Positions 11,158 to 20,871 are shown, counted from the first letter of the stretch. The stretch is DNA of 64,000 nucleotides from Limnanthes douglasii subsp. nivea (GCA_036936605.1 JAUPFV010000001.1:117436771-117500770); one strand, 5' to 3'. A program made the numbers and translations. Notes: a model not told the origin generated them from the sequence alone.

Positions 11158-12237
11158 CGATAAGGTTGGTAATATCTATACCAGTGTTATAAAAAAAGAC
11201 GGGAAGAAGGCCCAAAGCGAGCTGGACAAGTTCGACCGAGTATAAATCTGACTAGACATAAACAAGGACGAAACGATCAAAAGGAAACATAAACAAGGAT
11301 GAGGTGATCAAAATCGATACAACCTTTAGAGATTCTGGACGAATAAAGTAAATAAAGCCGAGCTGAACAGACTTAAATCCGATTATAACTGAGGTCGAGC
11401 AGAGCAGAACCGGGCTCAATCTGAGCACAATCGAAACGCAGCTGATAAGAACGAGGGCCAGTTCAAGAAATATCGAGCATATATTTTGACTAGGAAAATG
11501 ACATTCAATATAAGGATGGCGCACTCTTCTCATTCGCCCGCTAGGAGTAACAAAAATAAAGATTATTAATAGAGTCAAATACATTTAATGAGTCAACCCA
11601 CTAAGAATGTAACTTCTAGAGTAACGACCGTAAATTTAGGACCATTATCATTAGTGGAGGTCTACGTGCAAGACCAATAGGGACAAGTAATAAATAAACG
11701 TGATGTAACTGCTATGAGCAGTAGGGCTGTCAAATGGATATTTCGGATACGAATCTACATATATCCGAATCTGAATCCGAAGTCACTATCCGAATCCAAA
11801 TTCAAATTCAAATTTTATTTCAAAATAATATCTGAATTTGTATCCGATAGATATTATCCAGATACGAATAATATCAAAATCTGAATATCTGAATTTCCAC
11901 CAAATGTTTTAATTAATTGTACTATTGGTTGTGCTACTTTTATAGGCACCTTAGTAGAAATCCATATTATTATTTTAGATGTGAGATAATGCTAAGAAAA
12001 ATATACTTATTTTGAAAATCCACCATGTCTTTTATTGAAAGTTTGGTAGCAATTCTTTTCCGCATTTTAGATGTGGGATAAGAGTAATAAGACTAAAAAA
12101 GATATAAAGTTAGATATCAGATTTTTTTGGCAGCCCTATTGAGCAGTATAAATATTGATGGCATATAGTTGTATCTTCTTCTCGAATCAATAAAGTTACT
12201 ATTTTGGAAAATACTTGTTAAAAATTTCACGTTAACA
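11158..12237 (+). repeat. element C 3' LTR, interrupted by a MITE
   Basis: Aligns with 4226-4882. The first base has changed (CGATAAGG instead of TGATAAGG); it ends GTTAACA and is followed by the TTTAT duplication. A 417-bp hAT-like element sits at 11722-12138. The LTR pair differs by many substitutions and small gaps, showing an old insertion. Confidence 0.9.
11722..12138. mobile_element. hAT-type MITE inside element C 3' LTR
   Basis: Inverted ends TAGGGCTGTCAAA and TTTGGCAGCCCTA enclose 417 bp without coding capacity. Flanking octamers ATGAGCAG (11714-11721) and TTGAGCAG (12139-12146) differ at one base, and the uninterrupted 5' LTR has the single site ATGAGCAG near 4774-4785. That gives a before/after comparison for the insertion. 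Subterminal sequence is full of GGATAT/CCGAAT words. It is a deleted relative of 53165-54003. Confidence 0.9.
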
Positions 12238-12309
12238 TTTATCATAATCTCATTTCCCAATAATAGAAAATGCAAAAATAAAAGTTATAAAAATGATAAT
12301 ATAATCACA

Positions 12310-12640
12310 TTGTTATTAGTGTAGATCTGACATGTTATTAGTCTCACATCTATCATATTGGTTATGTCTATTCTCATATCTATCATATTGGTTATGCTAT
12401 AGTCTTGCATCTATCATATTATCTATGTCTAGTCTCGCATCTATCATATTGGTTATACATGGTCTCGCATCTATCATATATTTTGTCTCGTATTTCTATT
12501 AATCATGCACATACAATATTTCTTATATAAAACTCGAATCTATCGTACTGGTTATGACTAGTCTTTCATATATCATATTGCTTATGTCTAGTCTCGCATC
12601 TATCAGATATTTTGTCTCGCATTTTGCATCTAACATAAGA
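12310..12640. repeat. minisatellite of TCTCGCATCTATCATATTGG-type units
   Basis: The most regular block of the motif family. GTCTCGCATCTATCATATTGG followed by a TTATG spacer and CTAG recurs about seven times at 30-60 bp spacing. This links the right flank of element C to the motif blocks at 287-740 and 3240-3550. Confidence 0.65.
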
Positions 12641-12673
12641 AACAAATATATTTGGAATTAAAAACAATAGATT

Positions 12674-12937
12674 TCAAAAAGGTTTAAAGGTAAAACCTGT
12701 TTGAAAATAAAACTTATTAATATCAAATCTTAAATCTATTGCACAGTCTTCAAAAACTTGCCAAACATCGGTAATTCCATCAACCCAACAAACGGTAACA
12801 AGTTGTTTGTTCTTATGATAAAAAACTAAAACTATACTACTTTCCCCACTAATAATATGTTCATTTGAAGCTTCAAATAAACTTAGAGCATTTTCTTTTA
12901 CATTTTAGTTAACAACAACATTCATTCCTATATACAT
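12674..12937 (-). pseudogene. unrecognised minus-strand coding remnant
   Basis: Read from an ATG at 12937 the frame runs 88 codons to a TGA with a single internal TAA at codon 11. The peptide has balanced composition (for example GESSIVLVFYHKNKQLV and VCWVDGITDVWQVF), unlike chance AT-rich frames around it. No family is recognised. It may be a decayed transposon or captured-gene exon belonging to the old locus split by element C. Confidence 0.35.
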
Positions 12938-13129
12938 AGTAACAGTTGAACAACCCAATATACCAAGGATTGATAGAAAACCAAAAAAATCATCATTTTA
13001 ATCTAAGATAAATTTTTTAAGGTTATTGCAAGATCACAACTTCCAATTTCACCATTTAGTTTTAAAATGCATTGTCGACTTCTGGACATTATATAATTGT
13101 ATTTGATAATTAAATAAGTAAAAATAAAC

Positions 13130-13340
13130 ATGTGTCTCACATCTTGCATCAGATATTAACAAAATCTTGTCTTTGAATATTAACAAAGTCTCGCATTTGA
13201 GAATTAATAAAGTCTTATATATCGCATATCATGTAAATAAAAACCCGCATCCCTCAACTACTATAACCCGGCTTTGTGTTGTTTTTGTCTTGCAAGTGCG
13301 ATACGAGAGATTGGGACGATATATGCAAGATGCGAGACAA
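13130..13340. repeat. TCTCGCAT-motif block with inverted copies
   Basis: TCTCGCATTTG (13185) and CTTGCATC on the plus strand are followed by GATGCGAGAC (about 13328-13337), the reverse complement of the motif. The motif family therefore changes orientation here, as at the far end of a transposon or an inverted array. Confidence 0.4.
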
Positions 13341-14700
13341 ACCACACAAGCCAAAAGAGCACATAACTTCATCTTCCTCACAAAACTTACCTAAAACACG
13401 TAATTCAAAACACAAAAAATTACACAAACCCACGAAACCAAACTGAATTATGAATTTATATCTAGTTAAAACAGAATCGAATAAATTAAAATTTGACACT
13501 TACGTTTAAATAAGGTGTAAAGCGAATGGAAGATGAAATCGAGTCTACATCGACGATGAAATCAACTGCAAATCGACAAAAAATTCAAAATCTACAAAAA
13601 AAATGTAATGAAAAATAACATAGAAAGTGAAATTTGAGTGGAAAATAAATCGACACAAAAACAGCAAATTGATTGTCGAAAACTAAGTTTTAGAAAAAGA
13701 AAAAAATTCTATCAACTTTTTTTGGATTTTTATATAATTCATTCCAAGTATTTAAGGTATTATGGTTACTTCATATTATATCGTAAATAGAAAAGTTAAA
13801 TATATCTTTGCTAAAAATAAATAATAACTAGCAGAATTAGTTAAAAATAAATTTGGTTTGGATAATCATGGTTACTTTACCTTATTATTTATTAGGTTTT
13901 TCTTATAGCTTTATTTATGTTTCTTTTATCTTAGTTTTTATTTTTACTTTTTTGACTTAAAACTAAAAAAAATTGGTTATGCATTCCGCTGTTATTATGG
14001 GACGAAAATCGAATTCTTTAACTTGTAAGAAAAAGAAAACATAAAAATATAACGGTATCTCTCTTATGAAATTGTACTTTAGAAAAAGGCTTGGATGTTC
14101 TAATATCTTATTAATTTGGTTTTGATTTTCTTAAGAAAAAGTCTTTTTTGTCTGCATTTTTGTTTTTTCAGAGATTTTGTTGAAATTATGTTTAGAATAG
14201 TTTAGATATTAGGCTTGGTAAAATTTATATTAGAAAATTATGACTTACATAATGGTACAAAATAAGAATAAATAGAAAAAATATTAAGTGTGGACGCAAT
14301 TTTTTTTATATAATAAGTGCGGACACAGAGGGATTCGAACTCATTACTAGCACTTTCGGGACTAAAGAAAACCATTTTTGAAAACAAGAAAGATGGGATA
14401 TTTGTTGAAAGAAAATTTTAGTTATATCATTCTTGTCGATCGGAGTTGATTCATCAATTTGCAATTTATAACAAAACTTAGTTGTTGGACTTGTGTGTTT
14501 AAACACAAACATTCCCTTAATGAGCTCAACTTCAGATGTATGTTGCGAGGTTTATCCATGGTAATTTTCCTGTCTCCAGAACCCTACAGAAAGGCACGTC
14601 TAATTATATTTAACAATATTAAATCTGTACTAAAGGAATCACAAATTTCTCATTATGAAATATACCATACTATGCCATTCTCTGAACTGAAGGGGTCAAA
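13341..14700. other. AT-rich intergenic stretch
   Basis: Stops in all frames and no recognised gene or complete repeat. It probably includes the 3' downstream region of the PLAC8 gene. A partial local duplication of the gene's 3' end is visible: CATTCTCTGAACTGAAGGGG near 14680 against CATTCTCTGAAGCGAAGGGG near 14800. Confidence 0.5.
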
Positions 14701-14792
14701 TCCACTACTACTACTACAACAGCCTCGGCATATGTAATATTAACTGTTGTAGCTAGTATTGGAAAAAAATGAGTCTACTAGTCTCATACAGA

Positions 14793-15599
14793 CTATTCCA
14801 TTCTCTGAAGCGAAGGGGCTACTGTTATAGCTGGGCCGCAACCACTACTACTTCTTTCCTTGATCTCCCTATACTCTTGGCAGATTGCACACAAATGACA
14901 GCACAAGTGAGTCACCAAGTCTCCACAGGGTGCTTCCTGTCAAAAAATCCAAAAAAACGATTACTTTTTTTTTTGTAGTATATGATTGATTCTTAGATGC
15001 GACTATGTGATCACTCACTCTAGTGATGCGACCAAGATCAAGTAACTCAACCATTCGAATTACGAATTATATTTTTCACTATAGTATATCTAATCATCTG
15101 ATAAGACAAAGGTTGTTGACTCAGACCTCCAAATTGTACTTTTTACGTAAGTCCCTGCGGTAGCGACACCCATAACAAGCAACAAAGCATCCGGGTAGAC
15201 AGAACAAAACTCCATCAGTCAAGACGCAACAAACCGTGTTCACCAAACCCCACAAAAAGCAATGAATCGCACAAGGTCCCATCAACGTTCCCGAATCCAA
15301 ATATTCTGCATTTTTCGCAAACAGATAACAGGGACAGAAAAGACCTACACAACCTGTGTATAACCCCAAAATCAGTCTCGCTAATATTCTATTGACACAA
15401 CATAATCTTTACTTAATAATTCTTGTGATAAGTGCAGGTTGAAGTAAAAGAGCATACAGCTTTGCATATCGTCGAAACAGGCACATATTCCCGATGACCA
15501 CCGGAGATTAGGAACAACAGCATCTGCTTCTGCTTGTACTTCCAAGTCCGACTGTCTTAATGGAATGTAACTGAGTTCCTTCATATCTGATGCTAACAT
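14793..15599 (-). CDS. PLAC8-domain protein (cell number regulator / PCR-like), 3 coding exons, 179 aa
   Basis: Exons on the minus strand are 15458-15599, 15127-15380 and 14793-14936. The splice sites GT...AG keep the frame at both junctions (phases 1 and 0). Exon 2 encodes YTGCVGLFCPCYLFAKNAEY, a Cys-rich hydrophobic stretch and YRRDLRKKYNLE. Exon 3 opens EAPCGDLVTHLCCHLCAICQ, then EYREIKER. This CPC...CC..CALCQEYRE arrangement is the hallmark of plant PLAC8 proteins (FW2.2-like cell number regulators and PCR metal-resistance proteins), small membrane proteins of about 150-190 aa. The middle donor is GTCTGA, weaker than usual. The 3' end is close to a partly duplicated sequence. A 5'UTR intron joins an upstream exon near 16050-16130. 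No inactivating change is visible, so this is probably a functional host gene. Which subfamily (growth control or metal transport) cannot be told from sequence. Confidence 0.88.
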
Positions 15600-16047
15600 G
15601 CTATAAGTTACTGACAGACAAAGGATTCAATTAATTAATTTATCAATTCATACTCTCTCTTATGACAAGTGTTTTCTATCATGATACATTAACAATCCAT
15701 CACTGACCTCAAAATCATTTTCACCTAAAACAATTAAAACCCTAGTTATAACATATGTTTAGTACCAATATGATTAAAAGGATTCTCGACTCTACTCTGG
15801 AATGAAAATTCATAACAAAATACCAACTCTGAAAACCAGAACCCCCAAAATTCCAGATGTTTTTATGATCCCTAAACAACTAAAAAGAGAGTTCAAACAG
15901 TACAAGGTAGAATTAAATATGATTTTCAGATCAAACACATAGAACAATACCAATCAAGAAGATAAAATGGCAAGAGAAAGAAATTAAAGGCTAACAAATG
16001 AATGTTTAAGTAATCGCAAATCAAGAAAGGGAAGGGAAGAGACTTAC

Positions 16048-16135
16048 TGAAGGAAGAAACCAGTAAAGGGCTTGGTCGAGTGAGCGAGGGAAAGGTCAAA
16101 AGTCAAAGAGCGTCACGGCAAGTGTGCGATACCGG
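16048..16135 (-). promoter_or_regulatory. PLAC8 gene 5'UTR exon and W-box pair
   Basis: On the minus strand a good donor (CTTCA/GTAAGTC, intron from 16047 down) pairs with TCTGTCAG about ten bases upstream of the start codon at 15599, predicting a 5'UTR intron. Two WRKY-type W-box cores, TTGACT (16101-16106) and TTGACC (16094-16099), lie within or just above this exon. WRKY control is an inference from these motifs only. The MULE inserted at 16401 lies within about 300 bp of this promoter. Confidence 0.5.
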
Positions 16136-16147
16136 GTTATCAGTTAT

Positions 16148-16345
16148 GTGTGTTTTCGGGTAGACGCTCCTATATTTTCAGATAACAAATAAAGATTTAA
16201 GATAATGCAACTTTTTATCTAATAATATAAAGTAGTATAAGTTTGGAAGTTACCCAAACTAAGAACTTAATAAATCCAAACGAAAAATAGATACTTTCGC
16301 ATTTAATACTACCCTTCAAATACATTCTGTCTTTAGCCTTTTCTA
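16148..16345. repeat. direct repeat copy 1 (PLAC8 upstream region)
   Basis: About 200 bp starting GTGTGTTTTCGGG recurs in the same orientation at 27260-27460 with roughly three-quarters to four-fifths identity by eye, including small gaps. Here it is the immediate upstream region of the PLAC8 gene. Either a promoter segment was duplicated or it is a dispersed element. Confidence 0.75.
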
Positions 16346-16400
16346 TTTTATAATCGAGATGAAATTATATTTGGAAAAATAAAGTACATGAGAGTTTGAA

Positions 16401-16436
16401 GGGCCAGGCTAGAAATAATACACATTTTTATAGATT
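16401..16436 (+). repeat. MULE left terminal inverted repeat
   Basis: Starts GGGCCAGGCTAGAAAT and pairs with 24394-24429. The match continues through TACACATTTT and ATAGAT. The TIR is short for a MULE, many of which have TIRs above 100 bp, so this belongs with the short-TIR group. Confidence 0.85.
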
Positions 16437-16650
16437 TAGAACCGCTAGATCTTATACCTAATTGATAGATCTCGCACCTAAATTTTGACCATTTTACCCT
16501 TTTCAGAAAACCTAGCTATAAAAGCGTTTGATAGATCTCTCACCACTTTTTTCCTCTCTTTCTCTCTCTCTCTAGAAACCTCTCAAGCACCCGTGGGACC
16601 AATTTCTGAAATTCGATTTTTGAAGAATCTAAATTGAAGAAAACGTAAAG

Positions 16651-17138
16651 GTAAACGATACGAACATCATGGTGTATTTTGTTTTTGATTTCATTCGGTA
16701 TAAACTGTCGAATCTAGGTTTTTTAGTTTTTGTGGTTTCAATTTCAAAAGTTGGATTTTTGTATGATTTTAGGTGTTATTTTGTTAGATTAGTGTTATAT
16801 TGTTGTTAGTATTGCTAGGATCTACGTTTTGGTGCTTGGTTTTGTTAGAAATGAGGCTGTTTTGGGGTTGTTTAAGTTTGGAATGGCCATTGCTGTTGGG
16901 CCTCGTCGCAGGCCGTTCGTGCGATGACGACAGGGCCTCGTCGCACGGCCAAAATGAGACGAGGCCTTAATGCAGTCTCATTTTGGGCCTGCGACCAGGC
17001 CCAATATATGTCTCATTTTGGGCCTGCGACCAGGCCCAAATGAAGTCTCATTTTGGGCCTGCGGCCCAAAGTTGATTTTTTTTATATTCATTTGGTGTTT
17101 TGCATTCTAATACATATTTTTTTGCGTCGTATTTACAG
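16651..17138 (+). other. predicted 5'UTR intron of the PMD gene, containing hairpin cluster L
   Basis: Donor AAAG/GTAAACG at 16651 and acceptor TTTACAG ending at 17138, one base before the start codon at 17140. A CT-rich run (16550-16575) lies upstream where a plant transcription start would be expected. The intron holds the left cluster of the repeated GTCTCATTTTGGGCCTGCGA word. Confidence 0.5.
16897..17065. repeat. hairpin cluster L: 35-bp direct array plus inverted partners
   Basis: Copies of a 21-nt word beginning GTCTCATTTTGGGCC start at 16975, 17010 and 17045, exactly 35 bp apart. Upstream lie inverted or related words (AAAATGAGACGAGGCC at 16951-16966; GTCGCAGGCC then GTTCGTGCGATGA at 16905-16927). 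The same word forms the arms of the hairpins at 20383-20638 and 23811-23967. GC content here stands far above the surrounding DNA. Confidence 0.85.
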
Positions 17139-17139
17139 G

Positions 17140-19128
17140 ATGCCTCGATTCAAGATTAAAGCAAAAAATCCGTTTAAAAAAATTAGGGCCGATGCCGAGG
17201 CCGAGGAGGCAGCAGCAGCGGCTAGAGCGCAGGCCGAGGCCGAGGAGGCTGCTCCGAGCGGGGAACATGTTCCCGGTTCCCGTAGTAGACGACGTATCCG
17301 TCGTGGCGGTGATTATATTACTACTCATGCTGATGGTACCACAGGGGCAGCTTCTACGTCGCATCCCCCTGACGAGGAGTACGATGACGATGTAGATGCA
17401 CCGCAGTATATGGAGGCTGATGCATCTCATGTACCGGACTATACGGAGGACGATGCACCTCACGCGCCAGAGGCAGCATTTGAGGGTGAGGATGTTGATT
17501 TTTATTCCGTGCTGTCGCATGTTCCGGGACTTTTCCCGGATTACACCCTGCACGAGGCTTATAGCGTCTATCACGGAGATGTAAGTGTTACACCTTTATA
17601 CTGTTTTATAATTTTCTTACGTGTTCGATACACATGTTTTTAATTATTATTGTTTTACGAATTTACATATTTTATACATATTGCAGGATAGGATCACTCT
17701 CCGATGCTTCGCTATGTATGATAGTCTCCGGAGATGGGACATTACAAAGCAGAGCAGGGTACGGGCTAGGGTGATGGAGACTATATTCGGTCCACTCGTC
17801 GATGCACTCACCCGCTGGCATACGAACCTCCATTTGGTGGAGGCATTCTTAGAGCGGTGGCATGACGAGACTTCTTCTTTCCATTTCTCGTTCGGGGAGA
17901 TGACAGTCACCTTGGACGATGTCCACGTCATCACTGGACTACCGGTTTTAGGTAGGTCCTTCACAGCTATACCCTTTGACTCTGACGTTGAGAGACTTTC
18001 TACTTATGCTGCCATGCTAGGTGTGCGACAATCGGAGCTGAGTAAAAACCTTAGGAATGCTGGTAGTGTGAACCTAGGGTGGCTGCGTACTACTTTTAGT
18101 AGTTCTCAGTATAGTGATAGGAGGATCACTGATGACCAGGTAGATCATGCCACCCGTGCCTACATACTATATTTGTTAGGTACCACTATATGCGCGAACA
18201 AAACCGGGAACAGCATTCCATTAGATTACCTCCAGTTCGTGAACCAGTACCAGAGTTTGCATATGTACAACTGGGGCCAGTTGGTTTTAGCGCAACTGTA
18301 CCACGCCCTTAGTCAGGGATCTCTCCATGGTACGGGAGGCATTTGCGGGTTTCTAGCGTTTCTCGAGTCGTGGATTTTTGCACACTTTGTTCAGCTTCGA
18401 GCTCCACTTTTTCCCGGTTACGACGTATCCATGCCCCATATGTGCCGACATGCGCCGCGGAAGATTGGTGTCTCCCATGAGGTGCGCATGCAGATGAGAC
18501 ACGTACTGGCGACTTGCACCGAGGCAGATGTAAGTCATTTTCCTCGAATTTAATTATTTTTAATTATGAGTACTTTTACTAATATAAATGGGCTAAATTA
18601 TTTTATCTACAGGTCATGTTCCTCCCGTTCATACATTTACGAGACCCTTTTCCGTTCCAGCAGGTGACTTATGTTGAGTTGAACCTTGCTTCGTTCGACG
18701 TGGTTGCGGCGTACTACCCAGACCGTGTCATTCGACAGATGGGGTATGTACAGCTGATTCCTAAGGATATACGCCCTCCTAAGCCGAAAAAAGTAGGGAA
18801 GAAGTGGGTCACAGACTTAAAGTGGGACGATCACTTGTGGCAGAGTTGGGAAAGCCACGTGTTCACTCCTTTTAGCACGGAGTACCGTGGTAGTGGACCG
18901 AGTGCTGACCCGATGTACTACATTTGGGCGAGGAAGAGGCTATGGTACATCGTCAGTCGTCCTGCGCCGGAGAGAGGTCCTCGGGTGGAGCCGCAGGGTG
19001 GTGCTGATTATTCAGGATACGAGCAGATTGCTGCGTTTGCTCCTACGCTACCTACTTTGGATCACCCTGATCTTCTAGAGTCCGCCCTCATGATGTGTAG
19101 GATCGCCGAGAGGTACCGACGGCATTGA
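17140..19128 (+). CDS. plant mobile domain (PMD) protein, TE-borne, 3 coding exons, 599 aa
   Basis: Exons are 17140-17580, 17687-18529 and 18613-19128, all phase 0, with GTAAGT donors at both introns and TTGCAG / TCTACAG acceptors. Residues 1-140 are low-complexity: a basic start, an Ala/Glu-rich coil, then an acidic Tyr/Asp/His-rich stretch. From about residue 150 the protein matches the PMD family often annotated as 'serine/threonine-protein phosphatase 7 long form homolog' (related to MAIN/MAIL1). Visible blocks are RVMETIFGPLVDALTRWH near the start, then SFHFSFGEMTVTLDDVHVIT, GLPVLG, YLLGTTICANKTG, and an HLWQSWE block in exon 3. No phosphatase domain follows. PMDs are known both in host silencing-related genes and inside transposons. 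Position inside the TIRs and convergence with the transposase show this one travels with the MULE. Its role there is unknown. Confidence 0.9.
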
Positions 19129-19164
19129 TTATTATTCTCAGTTTGTTAGCTTTTTGGACATCAA

Positions 19165-19250
19165 CACTATATTTTTGTAATCGGTAAATTGTATGACTGC
19201 TTTTAATTTTTGTAATCGGTTAATTGTATGACTGCTTTTAATTTATTGTA
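19165..19250 (+). repeat. short tandem duplication in the PMD 3' region
   Basis: TTTTTGTAATCGGTTAATTGTATGACTGCTTTTAATT occurs twice nearly perfectly, with a partial third, just after the PMD stop codon. It is probably in the 3'UTR. The TGTAA words would suit plant polyadenylation far-upstream signals, but this is not proven. Confidence 0.6.
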
Positions 19251-19369
19251 ATCTGTTCATCGGTTTGATTACTTTCAAATGATATACACACTCAAAATTA
19301 TAATGAAACAGAAATACACACTCAAAATTAAAATGAAACACACTGATACTTAAACAACAACACACACGC

Positions 19370-19670
19370 TCATTTTCAAACTCCCTCTCATTCTCAAACT
19401 TTCTAACAAATCCCGCTCATTCTTAAATATCAAAACTCCCACCCATTTTCAAGATTCAAAAAACCCCCCTCGTTCTCGAACATTATAATAATCCCGCTCA
19501 TTTTAAAATATCAAAATTCCCTCTCATTTTCAAAATTCAAAAACTCCCTCTCGTTCTTGGAAATTCAAAAAATCCCGCTCATTCTAAAAATTCAAAACTC
19601 CCTCCCATTTTCTAAATTCTAAACTCCCTCTCATTATCTAAAATAAAGTCCCACCTAAATTCACTATATA
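19370..19670 (+). promoter_or_regulatory. pyrimidine-rich degenerate repeats and TATA box of the small ORF
   Basis: Units like AACTCCCTCTCATTTTCAAA repeat irregularly about ten times and end in a strong TATA box, CTATATAAAGGG, at about 19663-19674. This lies 55-65 bp upstream of the ATG at 19730. The arrangement looks like a dedicated promoter for the small ORF. Confidence 0.55.
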
Positions 19671-19729
19671 AAGGGACTACAAATCCGTTTACATTCATAT
19701 AATATTCTCAAACTTAGAAAGTTCAACAA

Positions 19730-20107
19730 ATGGAGTTTACTCCCCATGAAGACTACCATTTGCTTCTGGCGGCGAGGATTGCCCGACGAGAGATGGGGGA
19801 AGATACTAGTGATGCTTTTTTTGATCGGGTGCTTTGTAAGATGTACTACGGCTACGGCCGTTTACAAACAGAGGGGCTCCTCGTGCGCAACCGTGAGCAA
19901 ATCAAGCAGAGGTATATTTTTTGCCAACCGCTCCAGCGTTTGTTGTTTCAGCCGTATAAAATTAAGCAAGAAGCAGCCGCCGTCTTCAACATGACGGTGG
20001 TAGACTACATCAGTAGGGATATGGTGGCGTATCTTCATGATAGGATTGCGGAAAGGGAGCAGGGGGTTGATTCTGACGACAACTTGGGATATGACTTCGA
20101 TGATTGA
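19730..20107 (+). CDS. small protein of unknown function inside the MULE, 125 aa
   Basis: An uninterrupted single-exon frame starts at the first ATG after a TATA box and ends in an acidic tail (DSDDNLGYDFDD). The body is helical-looking and charged: MEFTPHEDYHLLLAARIARR at the start, a Tyr-rich middle (MYYGYGRL), then FCQPLQRLLFQPYKIKQE. No signal peptide, membrane segment or zinc motif is seen and I do not recognise the family. It follows the PMD gene on the same strand by 600 bp but has its own promoter-like sequence. It may be an accessory protein of this MULE lineage or a captured host fragment; codon use and completeness favour a real gene. Confidence 0.6.
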   Translation: MEFTPHEDYHLLLAARIARREMGEDTSDAFFDRVLCKMYYGYGRLQTEGLLVRNREQIKQRYIFCQPLQRLLFQPYKIKQEAAAVFNMTVVDYISRDMVAYLHDRIAEREQGVDSDDNLGYDFDD

Positions 20108-20351
20108 GCATTTTGGTTGTTGGCATTTCGGTGTTTAATTATTTTCTTATGTTTCGTTAAGTTAAAAGTGTTAACTTAATGTTTTCCTCTTTTTGTAACC
20201 ACTTCAAGTGTACTTGTTGTTTTCTTGTATTTCTTCAAAATGTACTTGTTGTTTTCCTGTACTTCTTCAAAATGTACTTGTTGTTTTATCCCATATACTG
20301 GTATTTTATTCCAACAAATGTCCAAAATGATAAACTAGGACTATTATGTGT

Positions 20352-20640
20352 CCGAAAAAGTAGGCCAAATATTTGGCCTGCCGTCGCAGGCCCAAAATGC
20401 GACCAGGCCCAAAAGGCGTCGCATTTTGGGCCTGCGACAGAAGCTTTCTGTCTCAAAATATGGGCCAAATATTTGGCCTGCCGTCGCAGGCCCAAAATGC
20501 GACCAGGCCCAAAAGGCGTCGCATTTTGGGCCTGCGACAACTGCATTCTGTCCGAATTTATGGGCCAAAAAATTAGCCTGCCGTCGCAGGCACAAAATGA
20601 GACCATGCCCAAAGGACGTCTCATTTTAGGCCTGCGACAA
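20352..20640. repeat. hairpin cluster M: three 100-bp tandem units, each a 21-bp-arm hairpin
   Basis: Three units with exactly 100-bp period. Hairpins occupy 20383-20438, 20483-20538 and 20583-20638. Each has 21-nt arms (starting GTCGCAGGCC) and a 14-nt loop. Arms in the first two are perfect; the third has drifted. A 16-bp palindrome GGCCAAATATTTGGCC precedes the first two (20363-20378, 20463-20478). The cluster sits between the 3' ends of the small ORF and the convergent transposase gene. Open frames across it on both strands are by-products of the symmetry. Confidence 0.92.
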
Positions 20641-20871
20641 ATGATTTATTTTTGAGAATTCAGGCCAAATTTTGACATTGGATATGTGATATGTGTTTCT
20701 AATGAAACTTACGTTAAACTTAAAATCGTCAAACACATTTGTATGAAAGCGACAAACACCGTAAACTACATTATATCATACTTACATCAAAATTACATCA
20801 AAATTACATATGTTACAGTAGATGTTATAAAAACTAACTAATTTAAACTACAAATGTGGCACAAAAACATT

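Larger units (their letters stand above)
4226..12237 (+). mobile_element. element C: complete, decayed Tat-lineage Ty3/gypsy LTR retrotransposon
   Basis: Two LTRs (657 bp, and 655 bp once a nested MITE and its duplication are removed) enclose a primer-binding site, gag, protease, RT, RNase H, archaeal-type RNase H and part of an integrase in the order of the Tat clade, followed by an antisense-strand gene remnant. A 5-bp duplication TTTAT sits at 4221-4225 and 12238-12242. The coding region is riddled with stops and frameshifts and lacks the central gag and the last third of integrase, so the copy cannot move on its own. The LTRs have diverged visibly, which makes this much older than element 1. 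Confidence 0.93.

Noticed and set aside
17107..17574. 155-codon minus-strand frame opposite PMD exon 1
   Set aside because: It is a shadow of the low-complexity Ala/Glu/Asp codons of the PMD N-terminus. The plus-strand exon with correct splice sites explains the sequence.
17140..19128. Calling the PMD gene a protein phosphatase
   Set aside because: The common database name refers to a fusion in some homologues. No phosphatase metal-binding motifs (GDxHG, GDxVDRG) are present.
20352..20640. CRISPR-like array
   Set aside because: Spacing is regular but the intervals are also repeated, the units are hairpin tandem duplicates, and the DNA is plant nuclear with introns; no cas genes exist.
20179..20655. 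Long overlapping open frames on both strands across the hairpin cluster
   Set aside because: They come from the GC-rich inverted repeats, which are free of stops in several frames. The peptides are repeats of the hairpin word and no start context or homology supports a gene.
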